NCBI GenBank assembly: GCA_019639135.1
Contig: JAHBSL010000002.1
Location: forward strand, 62,001 to 126,000
Direction: 5' to 3'
Length of the DNA: 64,000 nt
From: Acidobacteriota bacterium
Lineage (GTDB): Bacteria; Acidobacteriota; Blastocatellia; Pyrinomonadales; Pyrinomonadaceae
Positions 34,849-44,105 of this stretch are shown here, piece after piece (the first letter of the stretch is position 1; every line of letters starts with the position of its first letter). The notes below the pieces were generated by a model. That model was not told where the DNA came from. It searched no databases and was given only the letters and a program-made list of their open reading frames with translations. The position numbers were made by a program, and so were the translations under genes.

Positions 34849-36756
34849 ATGAAACCACTTGCACAAAATACGATGATCCAGGGCCGATACCTGATCGTTC
34901 AGCTCATCGGCAAAGGCGGGATGGGTGAGGTCTATCTCGCCGTGGATCAGCGTCTTGGGAGTGCCGTCGCTCTCAAGCGGACCTTTTACGCCGGCGATGA
35001 GGCACTTGGGCAGGCATTTGAGCGCGAGGCCCGGACACTCGCCCGCCTTCGGCACCCGGTGCTGCCGAAGGTCAGCGACCACTTCACCGAGGGCGATCAG
35101 CAGTACCTGGTGATGGAGCATATCTCGGGCGACGACCTCGCCAAGCGGCTGGAGGTTGCGCAGAAGCCGTTCCCGATGAACTGGGTGATGTTTTGGGCCG
35201 ATCAGCTTCTCGATGCACTCTCGTATCTGCACTCACACGAACCGCCGATCATTCACCGCGACATCAAGCCGCAGAACCTGAAGCTGACCGACGAAAACCA
35301 CATCATACTTCTCGACTTCGGGCTCTCGAAAAGCTCGACCGGGAACACGCGAATTACCGATGATGGCAGCGGAGCAACCTCTGGCAGCACGGGAAGCGTT
35401 GTCGGCTATACGCCGCACTACGCCCCTATGGAACAGATCCGCGGGATCGGAACAAACGAGAGGAGTGATCTTTATTCGCTTGCGGCGACGCTTTATCAGC
35501 TAATGACAAATGTCGTTCCGGCTGATGCTCTTACCCGAGCGGACCGCATGCTTTCCGGGATCGAAGATCCTGTAGAACCGCTTTACAATTTAAATCCGGA
35601 GATCTCGCAACAGGTCTCGGACGTCATCGCGAAAGCGATGGACCTCTCGCAAGACAAGCGGTACGCGACCGCCCGCGAGATGCAGAAGGCTCTCCGCAAG
35701 GCATACGCGGCGATGCAGGCCGCGACCTCGGAAAAGACCGTCGCTTTCTCCGCCGGAGATGCGTCGCAGATCAAAGAAGAGAGCAGATCCGAACCGCAAC
35801 AGCCGGGATCGACCTCGTTCGATAAGACCGAGGTGATGGATTTTGTAAATGCTGCCGGAGTGGCCGGAGCTGGAGCTATCGCGGGGTCGGTTGCAAACGA
35901 ACCTGAGCCGTCCTCGATCGATCTCGATGCAACGGTGGCCTTTAATCCGGAATCCGCCATTCCGGAAGTAAAGCAGTCTGACCTAAAGACGGAAGTTTTT
36001 ATCGGGGGGGCAGGGCTTGGCGACTATGCCACCCCGACCACGACTCCGCCTGAGCAGTTCGCTGCTGAAGAATCGACTCCGAGCGATTACTCATCGGGTT
36101 TCGATGCCGCCCGCGAGCAGCCTTTCGATGCAACGGTTGCCAATTTCAAGACAGCCGATAGCGGGCCCTCGCAGCCCGATGAATTTTATACGACACCGGG
36201 ATTCACGCCGGAGCCGGGGGCAGGGTTAGAAACGCAGGCCGAGGCACGGTCGGATGATGGGCCTGCATTTGAAGAACCCGCAGTTGCGGCTGCTGCCGCA
36301 ACTGCTTCTGCACAGCCGGCCTCGACGGCGAAGAAAGGCTCCGGCGGAAAGATCTTCGCGATCTTTGCCGGGCTATTCGCCGTTTTCTTCCTTGCTCTGG
36401 CAGGCATCGGCGGCGGATGGTACTACTACACGAACTATTACGCGGTCGATAAAACCGATCCGGAACCGACACCGCTTCCGACGTTTGAAGCAACGCCTTC
36501 GCCCGAGCCTACGCTCGATGTTACGTTCGATACGAACACCAACGGCAACACCGATTCGAACGCGAATGTGAACGTGGATGCGGCAACGCCAACACCGACG
36601 CCTGTAACGGAGCTGACGCCGGGAACTGGCACGCAGCCGCCTCCGCAGCGGGGACGAACACCTTCAGGGACACGGCCGCCTTCGGTTCGGCCTTCCCCAA
36701 CCAGGCCGCCGGCAACACCAACACCGGGTAGAAAAGGCCCGGGAATTTTGCAGTAA
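34849..36756 (+). CDS. PknB-like Ser/Thr protein kinase, membrane-anchored
   Basis: 635 residues. The kinase domain (about 14-280) has the Gly-rich loop GKGGMGEV (21-28), Lys43, HRDIKPQN with catalytic Asp138, and DFG at 156-158. A long Glu/Ala/Pro-rich linker (about 295-495) with repeated FD-AT-VA-type segments (DATVAFN, DATVANF; possible phosphorylation or FHA-binding sites) leads to one TM helix (IFAIFAGLFAVFFLALAGI, about 503-521). A short Thr/Pro/Asn-rich extracytoplasmic tail follows, with no PASTA or other sensing domain. The TPR gene 18 bases downstream is likely cotranscribed. Confidence 0.93.
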   Translation: MKPLAQNTMIQGRYLIVQLIGKGGMGEVYLAVDQRLGSAVALKRTFYAGDEALGQAFEREARTLARLRHPVLPKVSDHFTEGDQQYLVMEHISGDDLAKRLEVAQKPFPMNWVMFWADQLLDALSYLHSHEPPIIHRDIKPQNLKLTDENHIILLDFGLSKSSTGNTRITDDGSGATSGSTGSVVGYTPHYAPMEQIRGIGTNERSDLYSLAATLYQLMTNVVPADALTRADRMLSGIEDPVEPLYNLNPEISQQVSDVIAKAMDLSQDKRYATAREMQKALRKAYAAMQAATSEKTVAFSAGDASQIKEESRSEPQQPGSTSFDKTEVMDFVNAAGVAGAGAIAGSVANEPEPSSIDLDATVAFNPESAIPEVKQSDLKTEVFIGGAGLGDYATPTTTPPEQFAAEESTPSDYSSGFDAAREQPFDATVANFKTADSGPSQPDEFYTTPGFTPEPGAGLETQAEARSDDGPAFEEPAVAAAAATASAQPASTAKKGSGGKIFAIFAGLFAVFFLALAGIGGGWYYYTNYYAVDKTDPEPTPLPTFEATPSPEPTLDVTFDTNTNGNTDSNANVNVDAATPTPTPVTELTPGTGTQPPPQRGRTPSGTRPPSVRPSPTRPPATPTPGRKGPGILQ

Positions 36757-36774
36757 TTTGCCATGGAGACTGTA

Positions 36775-38193
36775 ATGAGAAAGCTCGTTAATGTTTTTGG
36801 AATGACGCTAGTTGCACTGCTATTCGGCGTTGCTCTTTTTTCAGCGGATGCTGCAGGGCAGAATCGTCGCGATCTACAACGAGCTAATCGACTCGTCACT
36901 GAGGGCAATCAGTTGTTCAACCAGCGGAATTACTCGGCCGCAGCCGAAAAGTATGCTGAAGCCATCGTTCTCGCCCCTCGAAATGCCGGTGCCTATTTCT
37001 GGAAGGGGATGGCACATCATAACCTCGGGCAGGGCGAGATGGCACTTGCCGAATTCGACAGAGCACTAACCCTTGGCTACGAACGTCCTGTAGATATATA
37101 TCGTACCCGTTGGAAGATCCACTTTGCCCGGAAGGACTACGCCGCCGCACTCGGCGACGTTTCCAACGGGTCATCGCTCGACCCGGACAACTTCGAGTTC
37201 GTGCTCGCCCGCGGCGACATTAATTTTGTTCAGAAAAATTACAACGCGGCCATTCCTGCATACCTCGCTGCTTTACAAAAGCAGCCTGGTAACGGTGCTA
37301 TACTGCTAAATCTTGCCTGGTCGTATTACTTCACCGGTGATACGAATGCTCAATATAATTATGCCAAACAGGCATTGACGCGCGGGGTGCAAAATCCAGC
37401 CGATGCCCATTTACTTATCGCCGACGCCGCATATAAGCTTCGCCGTTATCCTGAAGCAACGGAGTCATACAGGCAAGCGCTCAATGCAAATCCGGATAAT
37501 TACGACATCTACCGGAGACTGGCCGATCTGCTTCGTATTCAGAATCAGTATGACGAGGCAATTAGGATCTCGCGGCAGGCGTTGACGCGTCTTTCAAGTT
37601 CCGGACAGGCGTCGCGAGAACTTCAGGGGCAGATCTTTACCGATCTCAGTTGGTACTACAGCCTGAACGAGCAGCACACGGAGGCTTCAGAAGCAGCAAA
37701 GGCCGGGATATCGTTCCTTCCGAACGAGTATATGGCCTATACGAATCTGTGCCGTGCTTATAACGACCTGAATAAGCCCGAGATGGCCATTCGCGAATGT
37801 AACAATGCTCTCCGCCTACGTCCGGGCGACGGTGAAACTCATTTCTATCTTGGCTACTCGAACAGCCTTTTGGGCCGGACCGCTGAAGCTCAGCGAAACT
37901 ACCGTCTCGCGGTCGCGGGTCTCGAACAATTTACTCGCGAAAATCTTACCTATTCGGACGGCTTCTACCTGCTTGGAAACGCTTATTTTGCCGACGGCCA
38001 GATCGACAAGGCCATCGCCGCCTACCGGAAGTCGTTGGAGCTAAGCCCCGGTTTTCCGCGTGCGGTTTACAACCTGGGATTTGTTCTCGTCCAGAAACGC
38101 GACAAAGCCGGGGCGATGGAGCAATACCAGATCCTGACCGGGCTTGACCCGAAGAGGGCGGATCAGCTCAAAAAGGAGATCGATAAACTCTAA
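36775..38193 (+). CDS. Exported TPR-repeat protein
   Basis: 472 residues from the ATG at 36775 (GGAG precedes it; an ATG 12 bases earlier gives a longer form). The signal peptide (FGMTLVALLFGVALFSADAAG) is followed by about ten TPR units across the whole length, with typical A-x-Y-x-KG and A-x4-P endings (AGAYFWKGMAHHNLGQGEMA, PDNYDIYRRLADLLRIQ). TPR arrays hold protein partners. It is translated from the same transcript as the PknB-like kinase, so it may be its extracytoplasmic partner or substrate scaffold. The repeat count is by eye. Confidence 0.85.
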   Translation: MRKLVNVFGMTLVALLFGVALFSADAAGQNRRDLQRANRLVTEGNQLFNQRNYSAAAEKYAEAIVLAPRNAGAYFWKGMAHHNLGQGEMALAEFDRALTLGYERPVDIYRTRWKIHFARKDYAAALGDVSNGSSLDPDNFEFVLARGDINFVQKNYNAAIPAYLAALQKQPGNGAILLNLAWSYYFTGDTNAQYNYAKQALTRGVQNPADAHLLIADAAYKLRRYPEATESYRQALNANPDNYDIYRRLADLLRIQNQYDEAIRISRQALTRLSSSGQASRELQGQIFTDLSWYYSLNEQHTEASEAAKAGISFLPNEYMAYTNLCRAYNDLNKPEMAIRECNNALRLRPGDGETHFYLGYSNSLLGRTAEAQRNYRLAVAGLEQFTRENLTYSDGFYLLGNAYFADGQIDKAIAAYRKSLELSPGFPRAVYNLGFVLVQKRDKAGAMEQYQILTGLDPKRADQLKKEIDKL

Positions 38194-38252
38194 TAACACA
38201 ACCTGATTCCGGATGTGGTGATAACTATCGATCCTTTACTGGCAGTTTAAGC

Positions 38253-38300
38253 GAAAAACTCAACGGCCTCTGCGTTCGATTCAATTGAACACAGAGGCCG
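38253..38300 (-). terminator. Intrinsic terminator of the CrtC-like gene
   Basis: CGGCCTCTG (38264-38272) and CAGAGGCCG (38292-38300) form a 9-bp stem. On the minus strand the stem is followed by TTGAGTTTTT. The loop is long (19 bases). Confidence 0.6.
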
Positions 38301-38374
38301 CAAAGTTTCGGCTTCCAGCCCATTTTAGCGGTACTACAAAGACCAGGATCGGACAATGTCCGTTCGAACTGTTC

Positions 38375-39568
38375 TCAATTGAACCCGATGTTCGGCAATA
38401 TGTCTCGCGGGTTTCCGAAAAGAAAGAACGCAAGATTCGGACTCTCGTGCGAGCGGTCATAGCCGACCAATTCCGCATATGCCTTGCCCTTTACCGAGTT
38501 TCCGGCGGCAGTTCCCCTTACGCGGCAGGCACCTTCCCAATAGACGATCATCGTCGTCCCTCGGGTGTCGAGTTCCTGGTCGCGGAATATCGGGGCAACC
38601 CGCAGGTCGAGCTCGATTTTCAGGACCTTTATCGCCCAGCCGGCCGGATAAGTAGCGTTCGTGTTCGGGCTTGTCCAGTGGTCGGTCGGTTCGATGGTGA
38701 AGTCTTCGTTCCGAAGCCTTGTCACATTTCCGTTCTCATCGACAAAGGTTCCGCTTGAGTAAGGCGAGGTCTCATCCTTGCTGTTCCTCAGGTGATAGCA
38801 CATCAGTTCGCAGCCGTTGTCGAGTTGTATAGAGAACCAATCCCAGCCCTTTTGATTCTCGGTCGGCTGCCAGGTTCCAAACTCTCTGTCCATCCACGCG
38901 GATCCGCCGAAATGCTCTGTCTTCCCGCCGAGGGTTATATCGCCCTCCATTTCCATCCGCGTGTAGGCAAAGTACCGCGAGGCTTCGCCGGCGTCCTTGA
39001 ACGAAACCCCGTTTTCGCCATTGAGTACGACCGGTTTCGCAGGCTTCAGCGAGGCTTCGAAAATCGTCCCGTCCTTGAGCGTCGCCCGGAGAATATGCAT
39101 CCCGCCCGACTCGCGAACCGACCAGTCGCCGAGCCGAAGATAAAAATGCGATTCGCTGGCCGCTGCGGGTTCGTCGAGAACTCCGTTCGAGCTCTTTTTG
39201 TGATTGTAACGGAACGATTGGCTTTCGACGTCTGAGATCGCAAAGTGGGCAAAGTAAAATGGGTTGCCAAGCAGCCGCAGCGGGACTATCGAGAACTTGT
39301 CGAGGTCCGTTCGCCGTTTGAAGAAGACCAGTTCGAATCCGAACTCGCGTCCGGCGTCGGTCACTGCGTGGCCGGTGTAATACCACCATTCGGTCTGAAC
39401 GTCGCTATGAGCCGCGAGGTCGCGGGGCAGTTCAACCGGGTCGTGTTCGGTCCCATCGCGGAGCGTGCTCGCCCGTCCCGAAACCTGCTCGGCGATCGAT
39501 TCGAAAATCCCCTCGACCGCCCTTAGCGGTTCGGTCGTCACCTGTTCAAAAAGGTTTCGAAGATCCAT
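38375..39568 (-). CDS. CrtC/AttH-like lipocalin protein (carotenoid 1,2-hydratase family)
   Basis: 397 residues. The sequence matches the two-lipocalin-domain family of carotenoid 1,2-hydratases and AttH: WWYYTGH (about 61), FELVFFKRR, FYFAHFAISD, the invariant-looking GWDWFSIQLDNG (about 241) and WEGACRV near the end. There is no clear signal peptide. CrtC hydrates the end of lycopene-type carotenoids, but most family members are not proven enzymes and no other carotenoid gene is adjacent. A role as a secreted or periplasmic lipid-binding protein is equally possible. Confidence 0.8.
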   Translation of the reverse strand: MDLRNLFEQVTTEPLRAVEGIFESIAEQVSGRASTLRDGTEHDPVELPRDLAAHSDVQTEWWYYTGHAVTDAGREFGFELVFFKRRTDLDKFSIVPLRLLGNPFYFAHFAISDVESQSFRYNHKKSSNGVLDEPAAASESHFYLRLGDWSVRESGGMHILRATLKDGTIFEASLKPAKPVVLNGENGVSFKDAGEASRYFAYTRMEMEGDITLGGKTEHFGGSAWMDREFGTWQPTENQKGWDWFSIQLDNGCELMCYHLRNSKDETSPYSSGTFVDENGNVTRLRNEDFTIEPTDHWTSPNTNATYPAGWAIKVLKIELDLRVAPIFRDQELDTRGTTMIVYWEGACRVRGTAAGNSVKGKAYAELVGYDRSHESPNLAFFLFGNPRDILPNIGFN

Positions 39569-39669
39569 AAGCTATGGTTTTCGGGGCATATGGCCCGGCA
39601 GATTCAAAAAAAGGCGGCCTCGGAGTCCATCTCCACGGCCGCGACTGAGGATCAGTTTGTAGGTTGGAT

Positions 39670-40506
39670 TCAATTCATCGGCGAAGCCTGTCTCGTATCC
39701 ACATCGACCGTTTGAAGCCTTAGTACAACTCGAACGCTCTGACCGCGGCGGTCCATTTCGGCCGGAACGAAAGGGGCAAAGCTCGGATCCGATTGGAGTG
39801 CCTTTTCGAGGTCACGGATCGCCCTGTCGTCATTGATCGGCTCGACGACCTCGGCTATCCGGGCAAGCCCGTTGCCGAAAACGTCGGCCACGACCACAAC
39901 CTCATCGTCCTTCATCTCGCCGCGAAGGAACGAACGAGTCAATGCGATAAGAGCTCCTTGGGGATTGACGCTCGGCGATTCCGCCGAAACGGAATATCGC
40001 GTGCTTGCGTACTGGAATGGCGTTAATTCGGCCGCCAGAGGGTCATTGCCTGTCAGATAGATCGGCCGTTCGGCGGGTTCCCGCGGCGTCCGGTTAGCTG
40101 CGACCTCGGATACATTTGCCGGCGACATTATTAACCAGAGAAGCGTTACGCCAAGCACCAGGGAAGCGAGCGAACCGACCATCGATGGCATCAGCCATCG
40201 GTCGAACCAGCTACCTGTGCTCTCGATGAGCTTAAAGCCCGGGGCAGCGGCGGAGGTGACCGGCAGGCTTTCGGCGACCGCCAGCCGGATCATTCCGATC
40301 CGCTCGGCCGAAAGCAGCGGGCGTGCGAGCGCAGCGATCTCGCTCTTGATCGCTTTCAGATCCGCAAGCCTCTGTCGGCAGACCGGGCAACCGTCGAGGT
40401 GTTCGTCTAACGAAGCGGCCTCGGCGGAGCGAAGTCCGCCGTCTAGATATAACGGAAGGATCAGTTCGACCTCTTTGCAACGCATTGATCTGTTCTCTCC
40501 GCTCAT
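39670..40506 (-). CDS. Zinc-finger anti-sigma factor (membrane)
   Basis: About 278 residues from the ATG at 40506 (AAGG precedes it); the next ATG at 40485 also has a good GGAGA site, and the frame extends further to 40638. The N-terminal zinc anti-sigma domain has CKEVE and HLDGCPVCRQRL, which gives the His-x3-Cys-x2-Cys ligand set. A single TM helix (SLASLVLGVTLLWLIM) is followed by a periplasmic domain of about 150 residues. It lies downstream of the ECF sigma gene (275-base gap), and probably holds that sigma factor at the membrane until released. Confidence 0.88.
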   Translation of the reverse strand: MSGENRSMRCKEVELILPLYLDGGLRSAEAASLDEHLDGCPVCRQRLADLKAIKSEIAALARPLLSAERIGMIRLAVAESLPVTSAAAPGFKLIESTGSWFDRWLMPSMVGSLASLVLGVTLLWLIMSPANVSEVAANRTPREPAERPIYLTGNDPLAAELTPFQYASTRYSVSAESPSVNPQGALIALTRSFLRGEMKDDEVVVVADVFGNGLARIAEVVEPINDDRAIRDLEKALQSDPSFAPFVPAEMDRRGQSVRVVLRLQTVDVDTRQASPMN

Positions 40507-40780
40507 ATATTCCTTAAAGATAAAGTCCGAACGGATCATCGGCTGGCACCACTCGGCCGCCGGAATAAGAGAAAATGCATCTTCCTCGAATCCTGCAGGG
40601 CCTGTCGGTCTGGTTTCGCCACATTGATTGCTGGTCAATGTCTGTAAAGATCAAGGCGAACCGTTCCCGAAAAACACTGCAGCTAACCGGAGCAGAGCGT
40701 TTTCTGACCTCTCGTTTGGCACCGATACGTCGTTTCTTAGGCTGCTCGAGCAGGTGCCAGCGGATGATCCTATTCGATTG

Positions 40781-41434
40781 TCAATAACCTTTGAGCTTTC
40801 TTCGAAGCTCGTCACGGCCGCGAGCGATCCGCGATTTCACCGTTCCCATTGAGATGCCGAGCACTTCGGCTATCTCGTCGTAACTTAACCCCTCGATATC
40901 GCAGAGCACCACGGCCTCGCGAAATATCTCGGGCAGTTCGTTCAGTGCCCGCCGTAGCGAGAGCTGGCGTTCACGCCAAATGGCTTCGTCCTCGGGCGAA
41001 CGCGAACCCGCATCGAGCGTATCGCCAATGGTCTGTTCCGATGGGCCGATCGGCGAATCGATCGAGATCGTTTTCGATCTGCCCCGGCGGAACCACCAGC
41101 GTTTGCGGTTGCGGGCATGATTTATCGCTATCCGATAAAGCCAGGTTTTCAATCCTGAGTCGCCGCGGAACCCCGCGACCGACCTTGCGGCACTAATGAA
41201 TGTCTCCTGCGTCAGGTCGGCGGCCTCTTCGGCGTCCTCGGTAATGCGATAAAGCGTCGCGAAGATGTCGCTCGAAAACCGTTCGATCAGAGTGTCAAAA
41301 GCTTCCTGCCTTCCTGCCTTGAGGCCTTCGAGCAATGCGGCTTCCTGTCGCGAGATGGCCGTGTCGAGTCCCGCCGCCGAAGCTGCCTCGTTCAGCGCGT
41401 CCCCATCGAAAGCGATCGATCTGCTAAGGGCCAT
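40781..41434 (-). CDS. ECF RNA polymerase sigma factor (SigE/RpoE-like)
   Basis: 217 residues from the ATG at 41434. The frame is open up to 41596, but the upstream part lies beyond the ECF promoter (41509-41536), so the start after the promoter is preferred. Region 2 has DLTQETFISAARSV and LKTWLYRIAINHARN; region 4 has ELPEIFREAVVLCDIEGLSY, IAEVLGISMGTVKSRI and a basic end. There is no region 3. The gene is followed by its anti-sigma gene. The promoter before it matches the one before exbD, so it is likely self-activating. Confidence 0.93.
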   Translation of the reverse strand: MALSRSIAFDGDALNEAASAAGLDTAISRQEAALLEGLKAGRQEAFDTLIERFSSDIFATLYRITEDAEEAADLTQETFISAARSVAGFRGDSGLKTWLYRIAINHARNRKRWWFRRGRSKTISIDSPIGPSEQTIGDTLDAGSRSPEDEAIWRERQLSLRRALNELPEIFREAVVLCDIEGLSYDEIAEVLGISMGTVKSRIARGRDELRRKLKGY

Positions 41435-41508
41435 TTCGTCCGTTTGACTCGAAACCGCCGGTCCGTTTTCAATCGTGCCGTGGGGAAAAATATCCCCTGT
41501 AATTACCT

Positions 41509-41536
41509 TTAGACACCGATTCTCAGAAAATGTTCC
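41509..41536 (-). promoter_or_regulatory. ECF promoter before the sigma-factor gene (autoregulation)
   Basis: On the minus strand: -35 GGAAC (41536-41532), 17-base spacer, -10 GTCTAA (41514-41509). Transcription would start near 41502, giving a leader of about 68 bases before the ATG at 41434. It closely matches the exbD promoter (same spacing, same -35 and -10, extra shared CGGT before the -10). Confidence 0.75.
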
Positions 41537-41615
41537 CGGGTTTCTTACTTTTTTCGGGAGCGTTCCGTATGCCTTATGTTTGCTCTTCCGCTGCAATTAA
41601 GCTACATTTACTCTT

Positions 41616-41644
41616 TTGGAAACTTCCCGATTTCCTTATTATAT
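41616..41644 (+). promoter_or_regulatory. Possible sigma-70 promoter
   Basis: TTGGAA (41616-41621), 17-base spacer and TTATAT (41639-41644) lie before the gene at 41679. The stretch is AT-rich. Confidence 0.4.
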
Positions 41645-41678
41645 AACGATTTCGATAAGGGAAATTGCATTTTTTGTA

Positions 41679-42536
41679 ATGGCAAGAAAGAAACGAAGAT
41701 TTGAACAGGTCTCTCCGGCCGCGGCAAATGAGCCGGCAGAGAAGCCGCGTTATCAGGATCCGTTCCAGTCGGCCGTAAGCCAGCGGATAGAAGAAGCCGG
41801 TAAAGTGTTCGAAGGCAAAAGCCGGACGATACTTTACGGCATCGGGGCTTTGGCGGTGCTCGGCATAATCATCGCGGTCTTTGTTCAATGGAACAACCGG
41901 TCGCAGGCCGCGGCACAGACCGCACTCGGCAAGGGCATCGAGATAATGCAGGCACAGGTGACGGACGTCCCGCCGCTTGCAGGCTCGACGGAAAAGACCT
42001 ACAAGACGCAGCGTGAGCGTGCAGAGGCCGCGATCGCCGAGTTTGAACGCGTGGCGAAGGAATTTGGCGGTGCGGCCGCCGAGAAAGCAAAGTATTTTGC
42101 GGCCGTAAATCGTCTTTATGTCGATCGCGAAATGGCGGTCAGCGAACTTGAGGCAATGGCGGGCGGCAGTGGCGAGGTAGCAACCCTCGCAACCTTCGCC
42201 GCGGCACAGGCTCGAGCCGATGCGGGGCAATTCGATAAGGCCGCAGAGCACTACAGGAAGCTCAGTACCGGCGATGGAAAGATTATTCCACTCGACGTGA
42301 TCAAGCTCGAGCTTGGCAAAACGCTCGAAAAGCAGGGAAACAAGGACGAGGCCGTGAATATCTTCTTTGAAGTGGCCAAGACCGCCAGCGAAGCAAAGGA
42401 TAAGGAAGGGAAGTCGGTCCCGCTCAGCTCAGCGGCCCTTGAAGCGAAAGACAAGTTAAAGGAACTCGCCCCTGAAAAGGCAAAGGAGATTCCCGAACCA
42501 GATCCGGCCGCCGCCGGCCTGCCCTTCGGCTTCTAG
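41679..42536 (+). CDS. TPR-type membrane protein (YfgM-like)
   Basis: 285 residues from the ATG at 41679. A basic cytoplasmic start (MARKKRRF) is followed by one TM helix (ILYGIGALAVLGIIIAVFV, about 55-73) and a helical, TPR-like domain of about 200 residues (AIAEFERVAKEFGGAAAEKA, FDKAAEHYRKLS). The layout is that of YfgM and similar proteins, which sit next to the Sec translocon or other membrane complexes. The sequence similarity is weak, so the assignment is by architecture. It ends in a terminator and is divergent from the sigma gene. Confidence 0.75.
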   Translation: MARKKRRFEQVSPAAANEPAEKPRYQDPFQSAVSQRIEEAGKVFEGKSRTILYGIGALAVLGIIIAVFVQWNNRSQAAAQTALGKGIEIMQAQVTDVPPLAGSTEKTYKTQRERAEAAIAEFERVAKEFGGAAAEKAKYFAAVNRLYVDREMAVSELEAMAGGSGEVATLATFAAAQARADAGQFDKAAEHYRKLSTGDGKIIPLDVIKLELGKTLEKQGNKDEAVNIFFEVAKTASEAKDKEGKSVPLSSAALEAKDKLKELAPEKAKEIPEPDPAAAGLPFGF

Positions 42537-42558
42537 GAAATTATCCTACATAAAGATC

Positions 42559-42597
42559 GGCCCGGGCAGTGAAATAACTTGACGCCCGGGCCTTTCT
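42559..42597 (+). terminator. Intrinsic terminator
   Basis: GGCCCGGGC (42559-42567) and GCCCGGGCC (42584-42592) form a 9-bp stem followed by a short TTTCTG. The T tract is weak. Confidence 0.5.
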
Positions 42598-42616
42598 GCA
42601 TTTACATCTAAGTTTA

Positions 42617-44026
42617 GTGACCGAACAGTATTCAGATCCGGGGCGCAAAGAAAATACAGCCGTGCTGGAGCGCGTAAGCATCCGCGTTTCGCCCGGCGCA
42701 TACCTTACGGCTTTGTCGTTCCTGCTTCTTGTTGCCCTGTTCCTTCTTTACCTTGATCTTTACATCGCATCGGCAGTCATCGCGGCATTCTCGATCGTTA
42801 TCGTTTTCGTGCTTGCCGCGACCGACCGGGTGGTTTTCGACGGCAAGCGGATACGCCGCACCGGCCTGCTTCCTCGCATCGGTTATCGGCTCTTCGGCCT
42901 TCGCGACCGGCTAAAGCTCTCCGATATCGAGCAGGTTGATAGCCAGTCGCTGCGAGGCATTCGCCGGAGCGGGCGTTTTCCGTATCGGCATCGGACGACG
43001 CTTCGGGGAAAGGGCATAGCGATGACGGTCGTTTCCGGCGGCGAGCGTTACAGAAGGTTCGTCCGCGAGGTGCTCGGCAGACTTGATGCGAATGTGCTCG
43101 ACGCTCGGTCGCTTGAGCTTCGAGACTACCTTTCGGAGCCTGAATTGCTCGACCGTCTTGTCGAGGAATATCGCATTCCTTCGGCCGACGTGCTGGAGCC
43201 CTCTTTCAAGAAATGGAAGTCCGCGAGGAATTCCGACGCCCTTGCCGTCGAGGCCGCAAGCTCGACAGAATTCAGCCAAAAGGCTCGTGAGCTTCGCGAC
43301 CTCGGCAATCGGCTGCGCTTTTCGGGTTCGTTGATCCAGGCGGCCGAGGCGTTCAGGCGTGCACTGAGGCTCGATCCGCGTGACGGCTGGGTGCTCTTCG
43401 ATCTCGGGCGGTGCCTGCTTTCGCTTGCCGGCTATGAACGCGACCGCAAACTCCACCGCCGGGCGGTCGCCCTGATGCGGCTGGCCGAGCGGCGTGCCGG
43501 CGAAGACGGCGAATTGCTCTCCCGGCTGGGCGAGGCTTATTTTCAAGTTGGCGACTGGCGGCGGGCGAACTCCGCCTTCAAGCGGGCGGTCGAACTGCTC
43601 GGCGACGGATTTCGAGCGATCCGCGGGATGGCCGAGATAGCACTTCGCGAAGGCAAGATCGCCCATGTCATCCATAATTTCGGCGAGGCGAACCGCTCGG
43701 CCGAAAACGCCGCACTCCGACGCTGGGCCGGCACCGAGGCAGATTATTTCTCGCGGCTCAATGCCGACGAGGAGTATATGGAGCTTGAGGTCAGCCGCGT
43801 CAACCTGCTCGAACGCCTTGAGCGGAACAGTCGTGCGGCCGTACGTGTCTCGCTCGTCGGCCTTCTCGTTTTGTTCATCGGGATACTGTTAGACCAAACC
43901 CTGATCGCAAATTTCGGCTGGGCGATAGTGTTCATCGCGATCGGCGTTCGGCTCGTCCTGTTGATCGGCCGAAAGATGATGACCAACCGCATCCCGTTCG
44001 AGCTGGTCGAACGCGACCGTGAGTAG
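42617..44026 (+). CDS. TPR-containing membrane protein
   Basis: 469 residues starting at GTG (42617). Two TM helices near the N-terminus (LTALSFLLLVALFLLYLDLY, and SAVIAAFSIVIVFVLAATD) lead to a PH-like strand region (RVVFDGKRIRRTGLLPRIGY, about 70-150). TPR units occupy about 215-370 (AAEAFRRALRLDPRDGWVLF, RRANSAFKRAVELLGDGFRA). Two more TM helices lie near the end (VSLVGLLVLFIGILL and WAIVFIAIGVRLVLL). The arrangement suggests a cytoplasmic TPR scaffold held between two membrane hairpins. Function unknown. Confidence 0.75.
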   Translation: MTEQYSDPGRKENTAVLERVSIRVSPGAYLTALSFLLLVALFLLYLDLYIASAVIAAFSIVIVFVLAATDRVVFDGKRIRRTGLLPRIGYRLFGLRDRLKLSDIEQVDSQSLRGIRRSGRFPYRHRTTLRGKGIAMTVVSGGERYRRFVREVLGRLDANVLDARSLELRDYLSEPELLDRLVEEYRIPSADVLEPSFKKWKSARNSDALAVEAASSTEFSQKARELRDLGNRLRFSGSLIQAAEAFRRALRLDPRDGWVLFDLGRCLLSLAGYERDRKLHRRAVALMRLAERRAGEDGELLSRLGEAYFQVGDWRRANSAFKRAVELLGDGFRAIRGMAEIALREGKIAHVIHNFGEANRSAENAALRRWAGTEADYFSRLNADEEYMELEVSRVNLLERLERNSRAAVRVSLVGLLVLFIGILLDQTLIANFGWAIVFIAIGVRLVLLIGRKMMTNRIPFELVERDRE

Positions 44027-44105
44027 TAATTAAATTTTACGGCGAAACAGCCGATCGGTGACTTGCCGCATCTTATTTGGAACTTTAGCTAAAAGGAGAA
44101 ACCCC

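Noticed and set aside
41435..41596. Longer N-terminus of the ECF sigma factor
   Set aside because: It would lie upstream of the ECF promoter, so it would not be transcribed from it.
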